Shown here: positions 9,241-17,009 of the stretch, piece after piece
Layout of the letters: each line of letters begins with the position of its first letter
Position numbering within the stretch: position 1 is the stretch's first letter
NCBI GenBank assembly: GCA_024404245.1
Contig: JAKSQH010000009.1
Location: 1-44,886 of the forward strand
Origin: Clostridia bacterium
GTDB taxonomy: Bacteria > Bacillota > Clostridia > Christensenellales > Aristaeellaceae
Length of the DNA: 44,886 nt
Direction: 5' to 3'
Position numbers and translations under genes: made by a program
The notes under the pieces: generated by a model
Told to the model about the DNA's origin: nothing
The model's input: the letters and a program-made list of their open reading frames with translations, nothing else
Database searches by the model: none

Positions 9241-9971
9241 TTTGTCCTCATTCCCGCTGCTTCATACAGCATATCGGTCTCATTCTCCGTCAGTTCACGC
9301 CACATTCCCTCAGCCGGTCCGTTATCCAGCGTCAGCGGGCCGAAGGAAAGCCTGTGAAGCTCCTTTACTTCATGCCCCACAGCGGCAAACATCCGCTTGA
9401 TCTGGTGAAACTTGCCTTCGCGCACTGTCACCTCGGCCAGGGACAGGCAGTCATCCGCCTTCAGCACGGTCATCCGTGCCGGCAGAGCGGTAAAGTCGCT
9501 GAGTTCCAGCCCGTCCGCGAACGCGTGCACATCCTTTTCCGTAAGCTTTCCCTCAACCACGGCGCGGTAAACCTTGTCAACATGTCTCGCCGGTGACAGG
9601 AGGCGGTGGTTCAGCTCCCCGTCGCATGTCAGCAGCAGTACGCCTGTCGTGTCCTTATCCAGTCTGCCCACCGGCATACATCCGATCCCGCCGAATACTT
9701 CAGGCAGCAGGTCCATAACCGTCGGCTGTTTCGGATCGCGCGCGGCTGTCAGCAGCCCCGCCGGTTTGTTCAGCAGCACGTGACGCATGACTCTCCCGTC
9801 AATTTCACTGTCCCGGAGCACAAGCCGCTGCGTTTCCGTTTCACAGGAAAAGGCAGGATCCGTAACGGTTTTCCCGTCCACCTTCACCTGCCCGTTCCGG
9901 ATGATCTCCTTCACCCGGCTGCGGCTGTCAACGCACAGCGTTGTCAGCCATCGGTCCAGTCTCATTTTCAT
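9237..9971 (-). CDS. rRNA pseudouridine synthase, RsuA/RluB/E/F family
   Basis: This 244-aa enzyme converts uridine to pseudouridine in ribosomal RNA. An N-terminal S4 RNA-binding domain (residues 1-55, MRLDRWLTTLCVDSRSRVK) precedes the catalytic domain, which has GRLDKDTTG with catalytic Asp105. The length is typical of RsuA-type enzymes acting on 16S rRNA, but the exact target uridine cannot be told from sequence alone. It overlaps the downstream methyltransferase and the upstream membrane-protein gene by 4 bp each, giving a tightly coupled three-gene operon. Confidence 0.9.
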   Translation of the reverse strand: MKMRLDRWLTTLCVDSRSRVKEIIRNGQVKVDGKTVTDPAFSCETETQRLVLRDSEIDGRVMRHVLLNKPAGLLTAARDPKQPTVMDLLPEVFGGIGCMPVGRLDKDTTGVLLLTCDGELNHRLLSPARHVDKVYRAVVEGKLTEKDVHAFADGLELSDFTALPARMTVLKADDCLSLAEVTVREGKFHQIKRMFAAVGHEVKELHRLSFGPLTLDNGPAEGMWRELTENETDMLYEAAGMRTK

Positions 9972-10810
9972 TCTTTTTCTCCGCCGGCAAGTCCGTTCAC
10001 ATAGGCCGCGGTAATCAGGCTGCCCAGCGGCAGCAGTGGCAGCGTCAGAAGCGCGCCGGCGCCCGCGATCATCAGCGATACTTTGGTATCCGGCAGTTCC
10101 AGCGTGCCGTACATGATCCCGTTGATCGTGCCGTCAAGATCCTGCAGCAGCGGAACGTACCTTGATACCGCGACCGCCAGGCTGATAATCAGCGGGATCA
10201 GGGAAATCAGCGAAATCAGCCGCGCGAGCAGCAGCCCGCCGTGGTGCCCCTTCAGCAGATCCTTCCGGCCGAGGGCGTGCGCGTGACGCGCGCCGCTGCG
10301 AAAAGCGCAGCCGAGCGCGATCAGAAGCAATGTGGATACAGCAATCAGTGCGAGAAAAATCACGCCGCGCACGAGATGGTCATCGCCAAAGCTCTTGATG
10401 TTCCGGTACACGGTGAATCCGTCCACATCACCGGATATGTTGTTCCTGGCAATCAGCAGTATAACAATCAGCGGAATGGACCACAGCAGGATCACAGCCG
10501 CGCTTTTCAGCCCGTTCAGCAGTTTTTTCAGGTACATGCCCGGATCAATCAGCAGCGATGTGCATATTTTCCCGCCCGCCATCCGGTTCTGCATTGCCGC
10601 GGCCGCGTTCTGCCGTGCCGGCAGCACCAGCAGCACAAAGAGCACAATAAACAGTAGCGCGCCGGCTTTCAGCGCGGCATCCGTCAGAAAAAGCAACGGA
10701 CAAAGGGCGATCAGCGAAATGCATACTTCAGCCAGCAGGAAACCCATCATGCCCCCGAACTGCTCCGTATATGCCTTCCACGCCCTGACAAAGTAATGCG
10801 TCTTACCCAT
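9968..10810 (-). CDS. Polytopic membrane protein, unknown function
   Basis: I do not recognise this 280-aa protein. It has about six hydrophobic segments, including residues 22-38, 45-62, 105-122, 148-170, 193-215 and 243-265. Positively charged stretches (RSGARHAHALGRKD) lie in the loops. It resembles the general layout of small DUF975-like membrane proteins, but I could not confirm membership. It is first in an operon with two rRNA-modification genes and has a convincing promoter upstream. The 4-bp ATGA overlap with the pseudouridine synthase suggests coupling; any functional link is unknown. Confidence 0.75.
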   Translation of the reverse strand: MGKTHYFVRAWKAYTEQFGGMMGFLLAEVCISLIALCPLLFLTDAALKAGALLFIVLFVLLVLPARQNAAAAMQNRMAGGKICTSLLIDPGMYLKKLLNGLKSAAVILLWSIPLIVILLIARNNISGDVDGFTVYRNIKSFGDDHLVRGVIFLALIAVSTLLLIALGCAFRSGARHAHALGRKDLLKGHHGGLLLARLISLISLIPLIISLAVAVSRYVPLLQDLDGTINGIMYGTLELPDTKVSLMIAGAGALLTLPLLPLGSLITAAYVNGLAGGEKE

Positions 10811-10852
10811 GTTTCTTCTCTCTTTCCGCCGGTGTTCCGGTCAACGTCCGGT

Positions 10853-10882
10853 ATTATACCATTTTTCATCCTATGATTGCAA
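10853..10882 (-). promoter_or_regulatory. Minus-strand promoter sharing its -35 with the opposite gene
   Basis: On the minus strand the -35 is TTGCAA (10877-10882), the spacer 18 bases and the -10 TATAAT (10853-10858) with a TGG extension. TTGCAA is self-complementary, so the same six bases also serve as -35 of the plus-strand promoter. Confidence 0.7.
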
Positions 10883-10905
10883 TCTGTTTCCGATTGTGGT
10901 ATCTT
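10877..10905 (+). promoter_or_regulatory. Plus-strand promoter of the DUF3737 gene
   Basis: The -35 is TTGCAA (10877-10882), the spacer 17 bases and the -10 TATCTT (10900-10905), preceded by TGG as an extended -10. Transcription would start near 10912, giving a very short leader with the SD GGAGG at 10916-10920. Confidence 0.6.
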
Positions 10906-10931
10906 TCATGCGTACGGAGGATATTATTGTT

Positions 10932-11774
10932 ATGCTGTATTCCGGAAATACCTATGATGAAGAACGTGCTCTGTACCGGCTGCGTGACGCGGCCGTGGAG
11001 CATTGCCTGTTTGACGGTCCCGCAGACGGTGAATCCTCGCTGAAGGAATGTACCGGCATCACGGTCACCGATTGCGATTTTCATCTTCGCTACCCTCTCT
11101 GGCACGCGTCGGATGCCGTTGTCACAAACTGCCGCATGACCGAAGCATGCCGCGCCGCGCTGTGGTATGACAAAAACATCGTCATTGAAAACTGTGAAAT
11201 GAACGGGATTAAGGCACTGCGTGAATGTGAGAATGTCACCCTCAGCGGTTCAAGCGCCGCTTCCGTTGAATTCGGCTGGAAAAACGCGGGGCTGAAGATT
11301 CGTGATTTTACACTTTCCGAATCCGAGTATCCGTTCTTCATGTGCAGTGACGCGGATATCACCGGTCTGAACATGAAAGGTAAATACTCCTTCCAGTATC
11401 TGAAAAACGCCGTTCTCCGCGACTGCGTGCTGGACACAAAGGACGCTTTCTGGCACGCGGAAAACGTCACTGTTTATAACAGCGTTATCCGCGGGGAGTA
11501 TCTCGCCTGGTACTCCAGGAACCTGCGCTTTGTCAACTGCCGTCTTTCCGGCACGCAGCCGCTGTGCTGGTGCGAAAACCTTGTGCTGGAAAACTGTACC
11601 ATGGACGGCTGTGATCTGTCATTTGAAAACAGCTCTGTTCAGGCCGATGTCAAAGGTCATATCGACAGTGTCAAAAATCCGGTCTCCGGTTTTGTACATG
11701 CCGGCAGTATCGGTGAAATCATTCTCGATGAATATCTCAGTGCCGACGCTTCATGCGTGATTACAACGGACTGA
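10932..11774 (+). CDS. DUF3737 family right-handed beta-helix protein
   Basis: This 280-aa cytosolic protein is built of short repeating strands such as VTDCDFH, VTNCRM, IENCEM, LRDCVL, VYNSVI, FVNCRL and LENCTM, the pattern of a pectate-lyase-like parallel beta-helix. I assign it to DUF3737, whose members have this length and start with an MxxSGxTYDEERALY-like segment. The biochemical role is unknown. ATG at 10932 is chosen because GGAGG (10916-10920) sits 11 bases upstream and an earlier ATG at 10908 would precede the predicted transcript start. It is the only plus-strand gene in the left 29 kb and is followed by its own terminator. Confidence 0.85.
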   Translation: MLYSGNTYDEERALYRLRDAAVEHCLFDGPADGESSLKECTGITVTDCDFHLRYPLWHASDAVVTNCRMTEACRAALWYDKNIVIENCEMNGIKALRECENVTLSGSSAASVEFGWKNAGLKIRDFTLSESEYPFFMCSDADITGLNMKGKYSFQYLKNAVLRDCVLDTKDAFWHAENVTVYNSVIRGEYLAWYSRNLRFVNCRLSGTQPLCWCENLVLENCTMDGCDLSFENSSVQADVKGHIDSVKNPVSGFVHAGSIGEIILDEYLSADASCVITTD

Positions 11775-11791
11775 CAACCGTGAACTTCGAT

Positions 11792-11829
11792 AAAAAAGCA
11801 ACCGCGTTTTTCGTCGCGGTTGCTTTTTT
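11792..11829. terminator. Bidirectional intrinsic terminator
   Basis: GCAACCGCG (11798-11806) pairs with CGCGGTTGC (11815-11823), with an A run before and a T run after. It can end the DUF3737 transcript on the plus strand and any transcript arriving from the aconitase side. Confidence 0.9.
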
Positions 11830-11837
11830 CTGTGTTC

Positions 11838-11960
11838 TTCACGGAAGTTAGGCTGTCAGAAATGCAGGATGCGAAGGTTTCCGGAAGATCGCAAAGCCCC
11901 CGGGTCGGTCCGCAGGCCGAAACCTTTACAGCAAGAAAGTATAGCCCATGTTTCCGTGAA
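11838..11960. repeat. Nested-palindrome intergenic repeat, copy B
   Basis: The outer arms are TTCACGGAA (11838-11846) and TTTCCGTGAA (11951-11960). The middle arms AAGGTTTC and GAAACCTT pair exactly. The inner part contains AGATCGCAAAGCCC, matching the loop of the other copies. It ends 13 bases past the aconitase stop codon (minus strand), the same relation to a gene end as copy A. Confidence 0.8.
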
Positions 11961-11973
11961 AAGCCTTTTTCCG

Positions 11974-13902
11974 TCAGTTATTCTCACGGGTATAGTTGAT
12001 CAGTCCGCCCGCCAGAATCATGCCCTTCTGCCTTTCGGTAAGCGGCAGGAGAACCGTGTATTCTTCATTCTTCGTGTCATTGCGCAGGATCAGTTTTTCC
12101 GAACCTGCGGCGATTTTCGCCCGCACATCCGGCAGCGTCAGCACATCATCCCGGCTGATTCTGTCGTAATCCGCTTCATTTTCGAACGTCAGCGGCAGAA
12201 TACCGTTGTTGATCAGGTTCGCCTGATGAATACGCGCGAAGCTCTTCGCGGCAACCGCCCGGATTCCGAGATACAGCGGTACAAGCGCGGCATGCTCACG
12301 GCTGGAGCCCTGGCCGTAGTTCTGCCCCGCCACCAGAATGCCGCCGCCTTCCTGTTTCGCGCGCGCCGGGAATGTTTCATCCACAGGCGTCAGGCAGTAA
12401 TCGCTCAGATGCGGCACATTGCTGCGGTACGGCAGCAGTTTCGCGTTACTGGGCATAATATGGTCGGTTGTGATATTGTCCTCCATCTTCAGGAGGACCT
12501 TGCCGGTCACATGATCCTCAAGCGCTTTGCCCATGGGGAAAGGCTTGATGTTGGGGCCGCGGACCACTTCAACGGTATCCTCGGCACCGGCTTCAACCGG
12601 CGGAATGACCAGATTGTCATTCACTTCAAACTTCTCGGGCTGAGCAACCTCAAGATCGATATCCAGGCACCGCGGATCGGTCAGCACACCGGTCAGTGCC
12701 GTCACAGCCGCTGTCTCGCAGCTTGTCAGATAAATACCCGCGCTCTTGGTCCCGCTGCGCGCGTAGAAATTCCGGTTGTTGGTACGTACAGAGACCGCGT
12801 TGGTTTTCGGGCTCTGCCCCATGCCGATGCAGGGACCGCAGGCGCTTTCCAGAATACGCGCGCCGGCGCCGAGCATATCAGCCAGCGCGCCGTTCCGCGC
12901 CAGCATGGTCAGCACCTGCTTGCTGCCGGGGCCGATGACCAGAGATACATCCGGATGCACGGTCTTCCCTTTCAGGATTCTGGCCACACGCATCATATCC
13001 TGATAGCTGGAGTTGGTGCAGCTGCCGATAAACACCTGGTCAACTTTGATGGGCCCGATGTTTTCAACCGTATCCACATTGTCCGGCATATGGGGCTGCG
13101 CCACCATCGGCACCAGCTGATCCAGGTCAATTTCAACCATCTCGTCATATACCGCGTCATCATCGGCGGTCAGCGGTGTAAAGTCCTGCTCGCGGCCCTG
13201 CGCTCTGAGGAACGCGCGTGTCGCCTCATCGCTCGGGAATACGGATGTGGTAGCGCCGAGTTCAGCGCCCATGTTCGCGATCGTCGCTCTCTCCGGCACG
13301 GTCAGTGAAGCCACACCGTCACCTATGTATTCCATCACTTTGCCGACGCCGCCCTTTACCGTAAGCCTGCGCAGGACCTCAAGAATGATGTCCTTCGCGG
13401 CCACGCCGTACGGCAGTTTTCCGTTCAGCCTGATGCCCACAACCTTCGGGCAGGTCAGATAGTACGCGCCGCCGCCCATGGCGACCGCCACATCCAGCCC
13501 GCCCGCGCCGATTGCCAGCATACCGATACCGCCGCCGGTCGGCGTATGGCTGTCACTGCCCAGCAGGGTCAGCCCGGGTACACCGAAGCGTTCCACATGC
13601 ACCTGATGGCAGATACCGTTGCCGGGCTTTGAGCAATAGATACCGTGCTTCTTCGCCACAGTCTGGATATACTGATGGTCATCCGCGTTTTCAAAGCCGG
13701 TCTGCAGTGTGTTATGGTCGATATAAGCCACGCTCTTCATGGTCTTCACACGGCCGATGGCCATCGCTTCAAACTGGAGATAAGCCATGGTTCCGGTGGA
13801 GTCCTGCGTCAGCGTCTGGTCAATGCGGATCGAGATCTCCTCACCCGGGATCAGTTTCCCGCTCAATAAATGTTTTTCAAGAATTTTGTACGTCAGCGTC
13901 AT
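11974..13902 (-). CDS. Aconitate hydratase, Aquifex type
   Basis: This 642-aa [4Fe-4S] enzyme interconverts citrate and isocitrate in the TCA or glutamate-precursor pathway. The three cluster ligands are visible: Cys295 in GSCTNSSYQ, and Cys355 and Cys358 in SACGPCIGMG. The C-terminal swivel domain includes QNYGQGSSREHAAL with the active-site SSRE. The length fits the short Aquifex-type subgroup, not the roughly 900-aa AcnA. The ATG at 13902 has GGAGG eight bases upstream; extension to 13983 would run into the promoter. The gene is monocistronic with a possible operator on its -10, and repeat B follows. Confidence 0.93.
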   Translation of the reverse strand: MTLTYKILEKHLLSGKLIPGEEISIRIDQTLTQDSTGTMAYLQFEAMAIGRVKTMKSVAYIDHNTLQTGFENADDHQYIQTVAKKHGIYCSKPGNGICHQVHVERFGVPGLTLLGSDSHTPTGGGIGMLAIGAGGLDVAVAMGGGAYYLTCPKVVGIRLNGKLPYGVAAKDIILEVLRRLTVKGGVGKVMEYIGDGVASLTVPERATIANMGAELGATTSVFPSDEATRAFLRAQGREQDFTPLTADDDAVYDEMVEIDLDQLVPMVAQPHMPDNVDTVENIGPIKVDQVFIGSCTNSSYQDMMRVARILKGKTVHPDVSLVIGPGSKQVLTMLARNGALADMLGAGARILESACGPCIGMGQSPKTNAVSVRTNNRNFYARSGTKSAGIYLTSCETAAVTALTGVLTDPRCLDIDLEVAQPEKFEVNDNLVIPPVEAGAEDTVEVVRGPNIKPFPMGKALEDHVTGKVLLKMEDNITTDHIMPSNAKLLPYRSNVPHLSDYCLTPVDETFPARAKQEGGGILVAGQNYGQGSSREHAALVPLYLGIRAVAAKSFARIHQANLINNGILPLTFENEADYDRISRDDVLTLPDVRAKIAAGSEKLILRNDTKNEEYTVLLPLTERQKGMILAGGLINYTRENN

Positions 13903-13953
13903 AAGGCGCACCTCCGCGGTTTCTGTTATCCGGCGGTTTTCAGCCGTCACGTA

Positions 13954-13983
13954 ATTGTATACAGTGTACAAATGTAAAGTCAA
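13954..13983 (-). promoter_or_regulatory. Aconitase promoter with overlapping palindromic operator
   Basis: On the minus strand the -35 is TTGACT (13978-13983), the spacer 18 bases and the -10 TACAAT (13954-13959). A 17-bp near-perfect palindrome, TTGTATACAGTGTACAA (13955-13971), covers the -10 and part of the spacer. This shape is typical of GntR-family operators; the regulator is not identified. Confidence 0.65.
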
Positions 13984-14024
13984 TCAAAGTACACAGAAAA
14001 GACCGCCGGCCGCGGCAAAAAAAC

Positions 14025-14057
14025 AAAAAGAAAACCCGGAGAACTTTCATTCTCCGG
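14025..14057 (-). terminator. Intrinsic terminator of the ABC importer operon
   Basis: On the minus strand, CCGGAGAA and TTCTCCGG form a hairpin (14036-14057) followed by a T-rich tract. Confidence 0.85.
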
Positions 14058-14082
14058 ATGAATATGTCATGTTTCCGTTCAT

Positions 14083-14652
14083 TCATTCGTCCGGCTCAAT
14101 CACCGTACATCCGAGTGCCAGTGCTTCCTCAGGGCGGTGTGTCACCATGATCAGCATCCGTTCACCGAGCATGTGATCAATCATGGAAATCATCCGCTCC
14201 GTTGTTTCCCCGTCCAGCTCCCGCAGAGGTTCATCCAGCAGCAGAATGTCTGAGTCAAACGCCAGGGCGCGCAACAGGCTCAACCGGCGTTTCATCCCGC
14301 CTGACATCTGCGCGGGATATTTGTCACGCGCCTCATGCAGCCCGGCCGCTTCCATCAGTTCCAGCGCCCGCTCGCGGCCGCCGGCTGTAAAAGCCAGCTG
14401 ATCCGCCGCCCTGACACGCGGCAGCAGGCGGTTTTCCTGAAACTGCCATGAAAACCGTGTACCGGGCGTAACGGTTACCGTACCTGTATCGGGCGTGTCA
14501 AGTCCTCCGATCAGGCGCAGCAGTGTCGTTTTTCCCAGGCCGCTTCGTCCTGTAAGGCTGTACCTTCCGTGATCCTTAAATGTCAGTGAAACATCCTTCA
14601 GTACGTGTTCCTCCCCGAACGCCTTTGACACATGATCAAGTGTAATGCTCAT
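14083..14652 (-). CDS. ABC importer ATP-binding protein (SsuB/TauB-like)
   Basis: This short 189-aa ATPase is the last gene of the importer operon. Walker A is GRSGLGKTT (about 35-43), the Q-loop is QEN, the signature MSGGMKRRLS, Walker B DILLLDEP and the switch His THRPEEA. At 189 aa it is shorter than most SsuB/TauB proteins (about 240-260 aa), with a compact end after the H-loop. GTGAGGGAAC precedes the ATG. It overlaps the permease gene by 17 bp, so it pairs with that permease. It energises uptake of an unknown small substrate. Confidence 0.85.
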   Translation of the reverse strand: MSITLDHVSKAFGEEHVLKDVSLTFKDHGRYSLTGRSGLGKTTLLRLIGGLDTPDTGTVTVTPGTRFSWQFQENRLLPRVRAADQLAFTAGGRERALELMEAAGLHEARDKYPAQMSGGMKRRLSLLRALAFDSDILLLDEPLRELDGETTERMISMIDHMLGERMLIMVTHRPEEALALGCTVIEPDE

Positions 14653-15379
14653 GTTCCCTCACCTTTTTCGCTGTCAGCTTCATTACTTTTTCCAGCCCGA
14701 GGCTCATTAGAATAACGACAAATGTCCATGCCAGCAGTGAATCCGTTTCCAGATAGATTTTCGAGCTGTACAGATTCGTTCCCACGGCGTTTTTCGGTAT
14801 GCCGATCACCTCGGCCGCGACCGTCGCCTTAAAGCAAAGGCCGACGCATGTCTCGCATGCCGCTGTGAAAGCGGCGGCAGCGGACGGCAGAATGACCCGC
14901 GTCCATGTTTTCACCGGACCGAAAGAGAATACCTTCGCCATTTCAAGCAAAAGCGGATCCGTGGATGATATGCCCTCACGCGTGCTGGAAAACACCACCG
15001 GAACAACCATCAGCGCGCCGGCAAGCACCGGCACACCGGATGAGCCGATCCATACAAGCGCGAGAATAATGAAACTTACAACCGGCGTAGCACGCACGGC
15101 ACGCAGCGCGGGGCGGATCAGCGCATCCGCTGTTTTGCTCATACCGCATAGCACCGCCAGCAGACCGCCGGATATCACACCGATCAGATAAGCCTCCAGC
15201 GTGCGCAGCAGTGACATGCCCACGGTCCGCCAGAAAGTGATTTCCCTGACCATCACCAGTTTTTTCACAACATCGGCGGGTCCCGGCAGCAATATCGCGC
15301 TGCCCGCGATCAGTGAAGCCGCTTCCCATACGGCGATCCAGAAAATCGCCGGACCCGCTGTTCTGAGTATTTTCTTCAT
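14636..15379 (-). CDS. ABC importer permease (SsuC/TauC-like)
   Basis: This 247-aa inner-membrane permease has about six helices and the BPD_transp_1 EAA-like loop. In that loop, MAKVFSFGPVKTWTRVILPSA resembles the EAxxxGAxxxxxFxxVxLP coupling motif of SsuC/TauC proteins. The ATG at 15379 (MKKILRTAG) has AAAGGA 11 bases upstream. A longer frame to 15439 exists but has no SD and no membrane segment in the added 20 residues. It lies between the substrate-binding protein gene and the overlapping ATPase gene. Confidence 0.87.
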   Translation of the reverse strand: MKKILRTAGPAIFWIAVWEAASLIAGSAILLPGPADVVKKLVMVREITFWRTVGMSLLRTLEAYLIGVISGGLLAVLCGMSKTADALIRPALRAVRATPVVSFIILALVWIGSSGVPVLAGALMVVPVVFSSTREGISSTDPLLLEMAKVFSFGPVKTWTRVILPSAAAAFTAACETCVGLCFKATVAAEVIGIPKNAVGTNLYSSKIYLETDSLLAWTFVVILMSLGLEKVMKLTAKKVREHEHYT

Positions 15380-15522
15380 ATTGTCTGCTGTCCTTTCAAG
15401 CCGGTCCGGCGGAATATCCGTTATCTGTCTGTTGTTCATCCATCCGGATTATTTGCGCGTCCGTACAGTGATACCGGTGACCGCGTCCGGTGACGATTAT
15501 TCGCCGCCGGAGTTTCTTCGCG

Positions 15523-16467
15523 TCATTTCAGAAAAAACAAACCGTCATCCGGCATTTTCCCGCCTACCGATTTCGGGTCCGCGTCACACAGTACCTGTAA
15601 AAAAGGCTGAATACTGCTTTTCATTTCTTCGCCCGCGATAAACACAATATGGCAATTCGGAATCGCTTTTTCGGCTACGCCGGCATTCGGCATCACACCG
15701 TGCTTTTCAGCCAGTTCCGCGGCCGCAGCAGCGTCCGCGTTGACCTGTTCGGCGCTCATCTGATACGCTTTCAGAAAAGCGTCCACGCTTTCCGGTTCAT
15801 TGTTGATGAAATCCGTTCGCGCGATCACGCAGCCCATGGAAAGGATCGCGGGCGTTCCGGCCTCCGCCGCGGCATCATTGAACAACTCCGTCATGTCAAG
15901 CGCGGTGCGCATATCGCTCTTTTTCATCAGCAGGTTTGTCACAAACGGTTCCGGCAGCATCACAATGTCCGCCTTTCCTTCCGCCGCCATTGCCGCGAGC
16001 GCCGCGTGCTCACCCACGTACTCCACCGTCACACTGTCCTTAATACCGTTCTTTTCCAGCACATAATTGAGCACATATTCAGGGGTGGAACCCTGTCCCG
16101 TCGCGTAAATTGTCTTTCCCGCGAGATCGGCGGCGCAAGTGATCCCGTTTCCGTTTTCCAGTATGTACAGCACGCCCAGCGTATTCACCGCCAGCATTCT
16201 GATCCCGCCGTTCGTTTTGTTGTACAGAACCGCAGCCAGATTCGTCGGCACGGCGGCGATATCTGCGTCACCTGACAGAATCGCGGCGGTTACCGCGTCA
16301 GGCGCGCCTGTCAGTGTAAAGTCATAGCTTCCGTCATTGTTTTCCATCAGGCCGGCCATTCCGATCCCGGTCGGGCCTTGCAGCGCGTAAACGCTGACCG
16401 TTTCAGCCGCTGCGGCGCACGAAACCGCGAGCAACAGCGCGGTAATCAATATTGCAATACGTTTCAT
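15523..16467 (-). CDS. ABC importer substrate-binding protein (SsuA/THI5-like)
   Basis: This 314-aa exported binding protein has a signal peptide in residues 1-21 (MKRIAILITALLLAVSC-AAAA); the Cys before AAAA makes a lipoprotein possible but the lipobox is imperfect. The body has features of the NMT1/THI5/SsuA fold: SGDADIAAVPTNLAAVLYN, DLAGKTIYATGQGSTPEYVLNYVL and a hinge region with GKADIVMLPEPFV. Relatives bind sulfonates, nitrate or thiamine precursors; the ligand cannot be told here. ATG at 16467 overlaps the TM1266-like stop by 4 bp with GGAG eight bases upstream, so these are coupled genes. Confidence 0.87.
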   Translation of the reverse strand: MKRIAILITALLLAVSCAAAAETVSVYALQGPTGIGMAGLMENNDGSYDFTLTGAPDAVTAAILSGDADIAAVPTNLAAVLYNKTNGGIRMLAVNTLGVLYILENGNGITCAADLAGKTIYATGQGSTPEYVLNYVLEKNGIKDSVTVEYVGEHAALAAMAAEGKADIVMLPEPFVTNLLMKKSDMRTALDMTELFNDAAAEAGTPAILSMGCVIARTDFINNEPESVDAFLKAYQMSAEQVNADAAAAAELAEKHGVMPNAGVAEKAIPNCHIVFIAGEEMKSSIQPFLQVLCDADPKSVGGKMPDDGLFFLK

Positions 16468-16745
16468 GATATTTTCTCCTTTGTCTTCGCGTTAGTCATG
16501 GCACTCTTCACCGTGATTCCTTCGAGATTGCCCAGTTTGCCTGTCAACGCGCCTACACGGTCATTGCTGCCTTCCACAATCAGGCCGATCACAGCGGTGC
16601 CGCTTTCGTGATCCGGTACGCCGATCCTGCCGCGGATCATATCACCGAAAAGGCTCAGAATGCGGTTCACTTCACTGATTTTCTCACGGCTTGCTACCAC
16701 AATGCCTATGAATCCGAGTCTGCTGTCTTCCATGTTGCACCTCAT
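16464..16745 (-). CDS. TM1266-type ACT-fold regulator (iron-only hydrogenase system)
   Basis: This small 93-aa protein matches the TM1266 family in my recollection of its pattern: RLGFIGIVVxxREK, VNRILSLFGDMIRGRIGVP, GTAVIGLIVEG and GALTGKLGNLEGITVKSA. The fold is ACT/NikR-C-like, and members are commonly annotated as putative regulators of the [FeFe]-hydrogenase system; the ligand is not established. It is the first gene of a coupled operon with a complete ABC importer, and it sits behind a structured leader. GGAG lies five bases before the ATG at 16745; an internal ATG four codons later also has an SD. No hydrogenase gene is in the window. Confidence 0.85.
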   Translation of the reverse strand: MRCNMEDSRLGFIGIVVASREKISEVNRILSLFGDMIRGRIGVPDHESGTAVIGLIVEGSNDRVGALTGKLGNLEGITVKSAMTNAKTKEKIS

Positions 16746-16813
16746 TTGCTCTCCGGGAGCATCCCGTCATCCGTTCCGGTCGGCAATTCCCTTCTGTCAC
16801 GCGTGTCCGGCAT

Positions 16814-16842
16814 AAAAAAGAACATAGCAAAAAGCTATGTTC
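16814..16842 (-). terminator. Leader terminator before the TM1266/ABC operon
   Basis: On the minus strand, AACATAGC and GCTATGTT pair (16821-16841) around a TTTTT loop and are followed by CTTTTTT. It lies between the structured leader and the first gene, as in riboswitch or attenuator systems. Confidence 0.9.
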
Positions 16843-16859
16843 CGTAAATCAGCATATTC

Positions 16860-16972
16860 ATATATGGTCCCCCTTCCTGTCCTGCACTTCGGCATCCCTC
16901 CGTGCTCAACCGGGTTTATTCGCGTCCGGTGCCTTTCTCTCACCCGCGGGCCTGAGTCCGGCTTTTCCTGAC
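16860..16972 (-). ncRNA. Structured 5' leader, candidate riboswitch of unknown class
   Basis: About 110 GC-rich bases separate the predicted start (about 16972) from the leader terminator. On the minus strand I see three local stems: CTCA/TGAG enclosing CCCGCGGG, ACCGG/CCGGT with a 12-base loop, and GCACGG paired to CC-GAA-GTGC around AGGGATG. Unpaired conserved-looking segments are GAGAAAGGCA and GAGGGATGCC. I compared it by eye with TPP, SAM, lysine, cobalamin, glycine, THF, c-di-AMP and Ni/Co aptamers and found no convincing match. Confidence 0.6.
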
Positions 16973-16978
16973 GGCAGA

Positions 16979-17007
16979 ATCATATCATACAGCCCCGCTT
17001 ATGTCAA
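16979..17007 (-). promoter_or_regulatory. Strong sigma-A promoter of the TM1266/ABC operon
   Basis: On the minus strand the -35 is consensus TTGACA (17002-17007), the spacer exactly 17 bases and the -10 TATGAT (16979-16984). Confidence 0.85.
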
Positions 17008-17009
17008 CG

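Noticed and set aside
15380..15439. N-terminal extension of the importer permease
   Set aside because: There is no SD before 15439; the ATG at 15379 has AAAGGA and starts directly before the first membrane helix.
16860..16972. Assignment of the leader to a known riboswitch class (TPP, lysine, cobalamin, c-di-AMP)
   Set aside because: Short matches such as GCCGAAG and GGGGGACC occur, but the order of conserved segments does not fit any of these classes.
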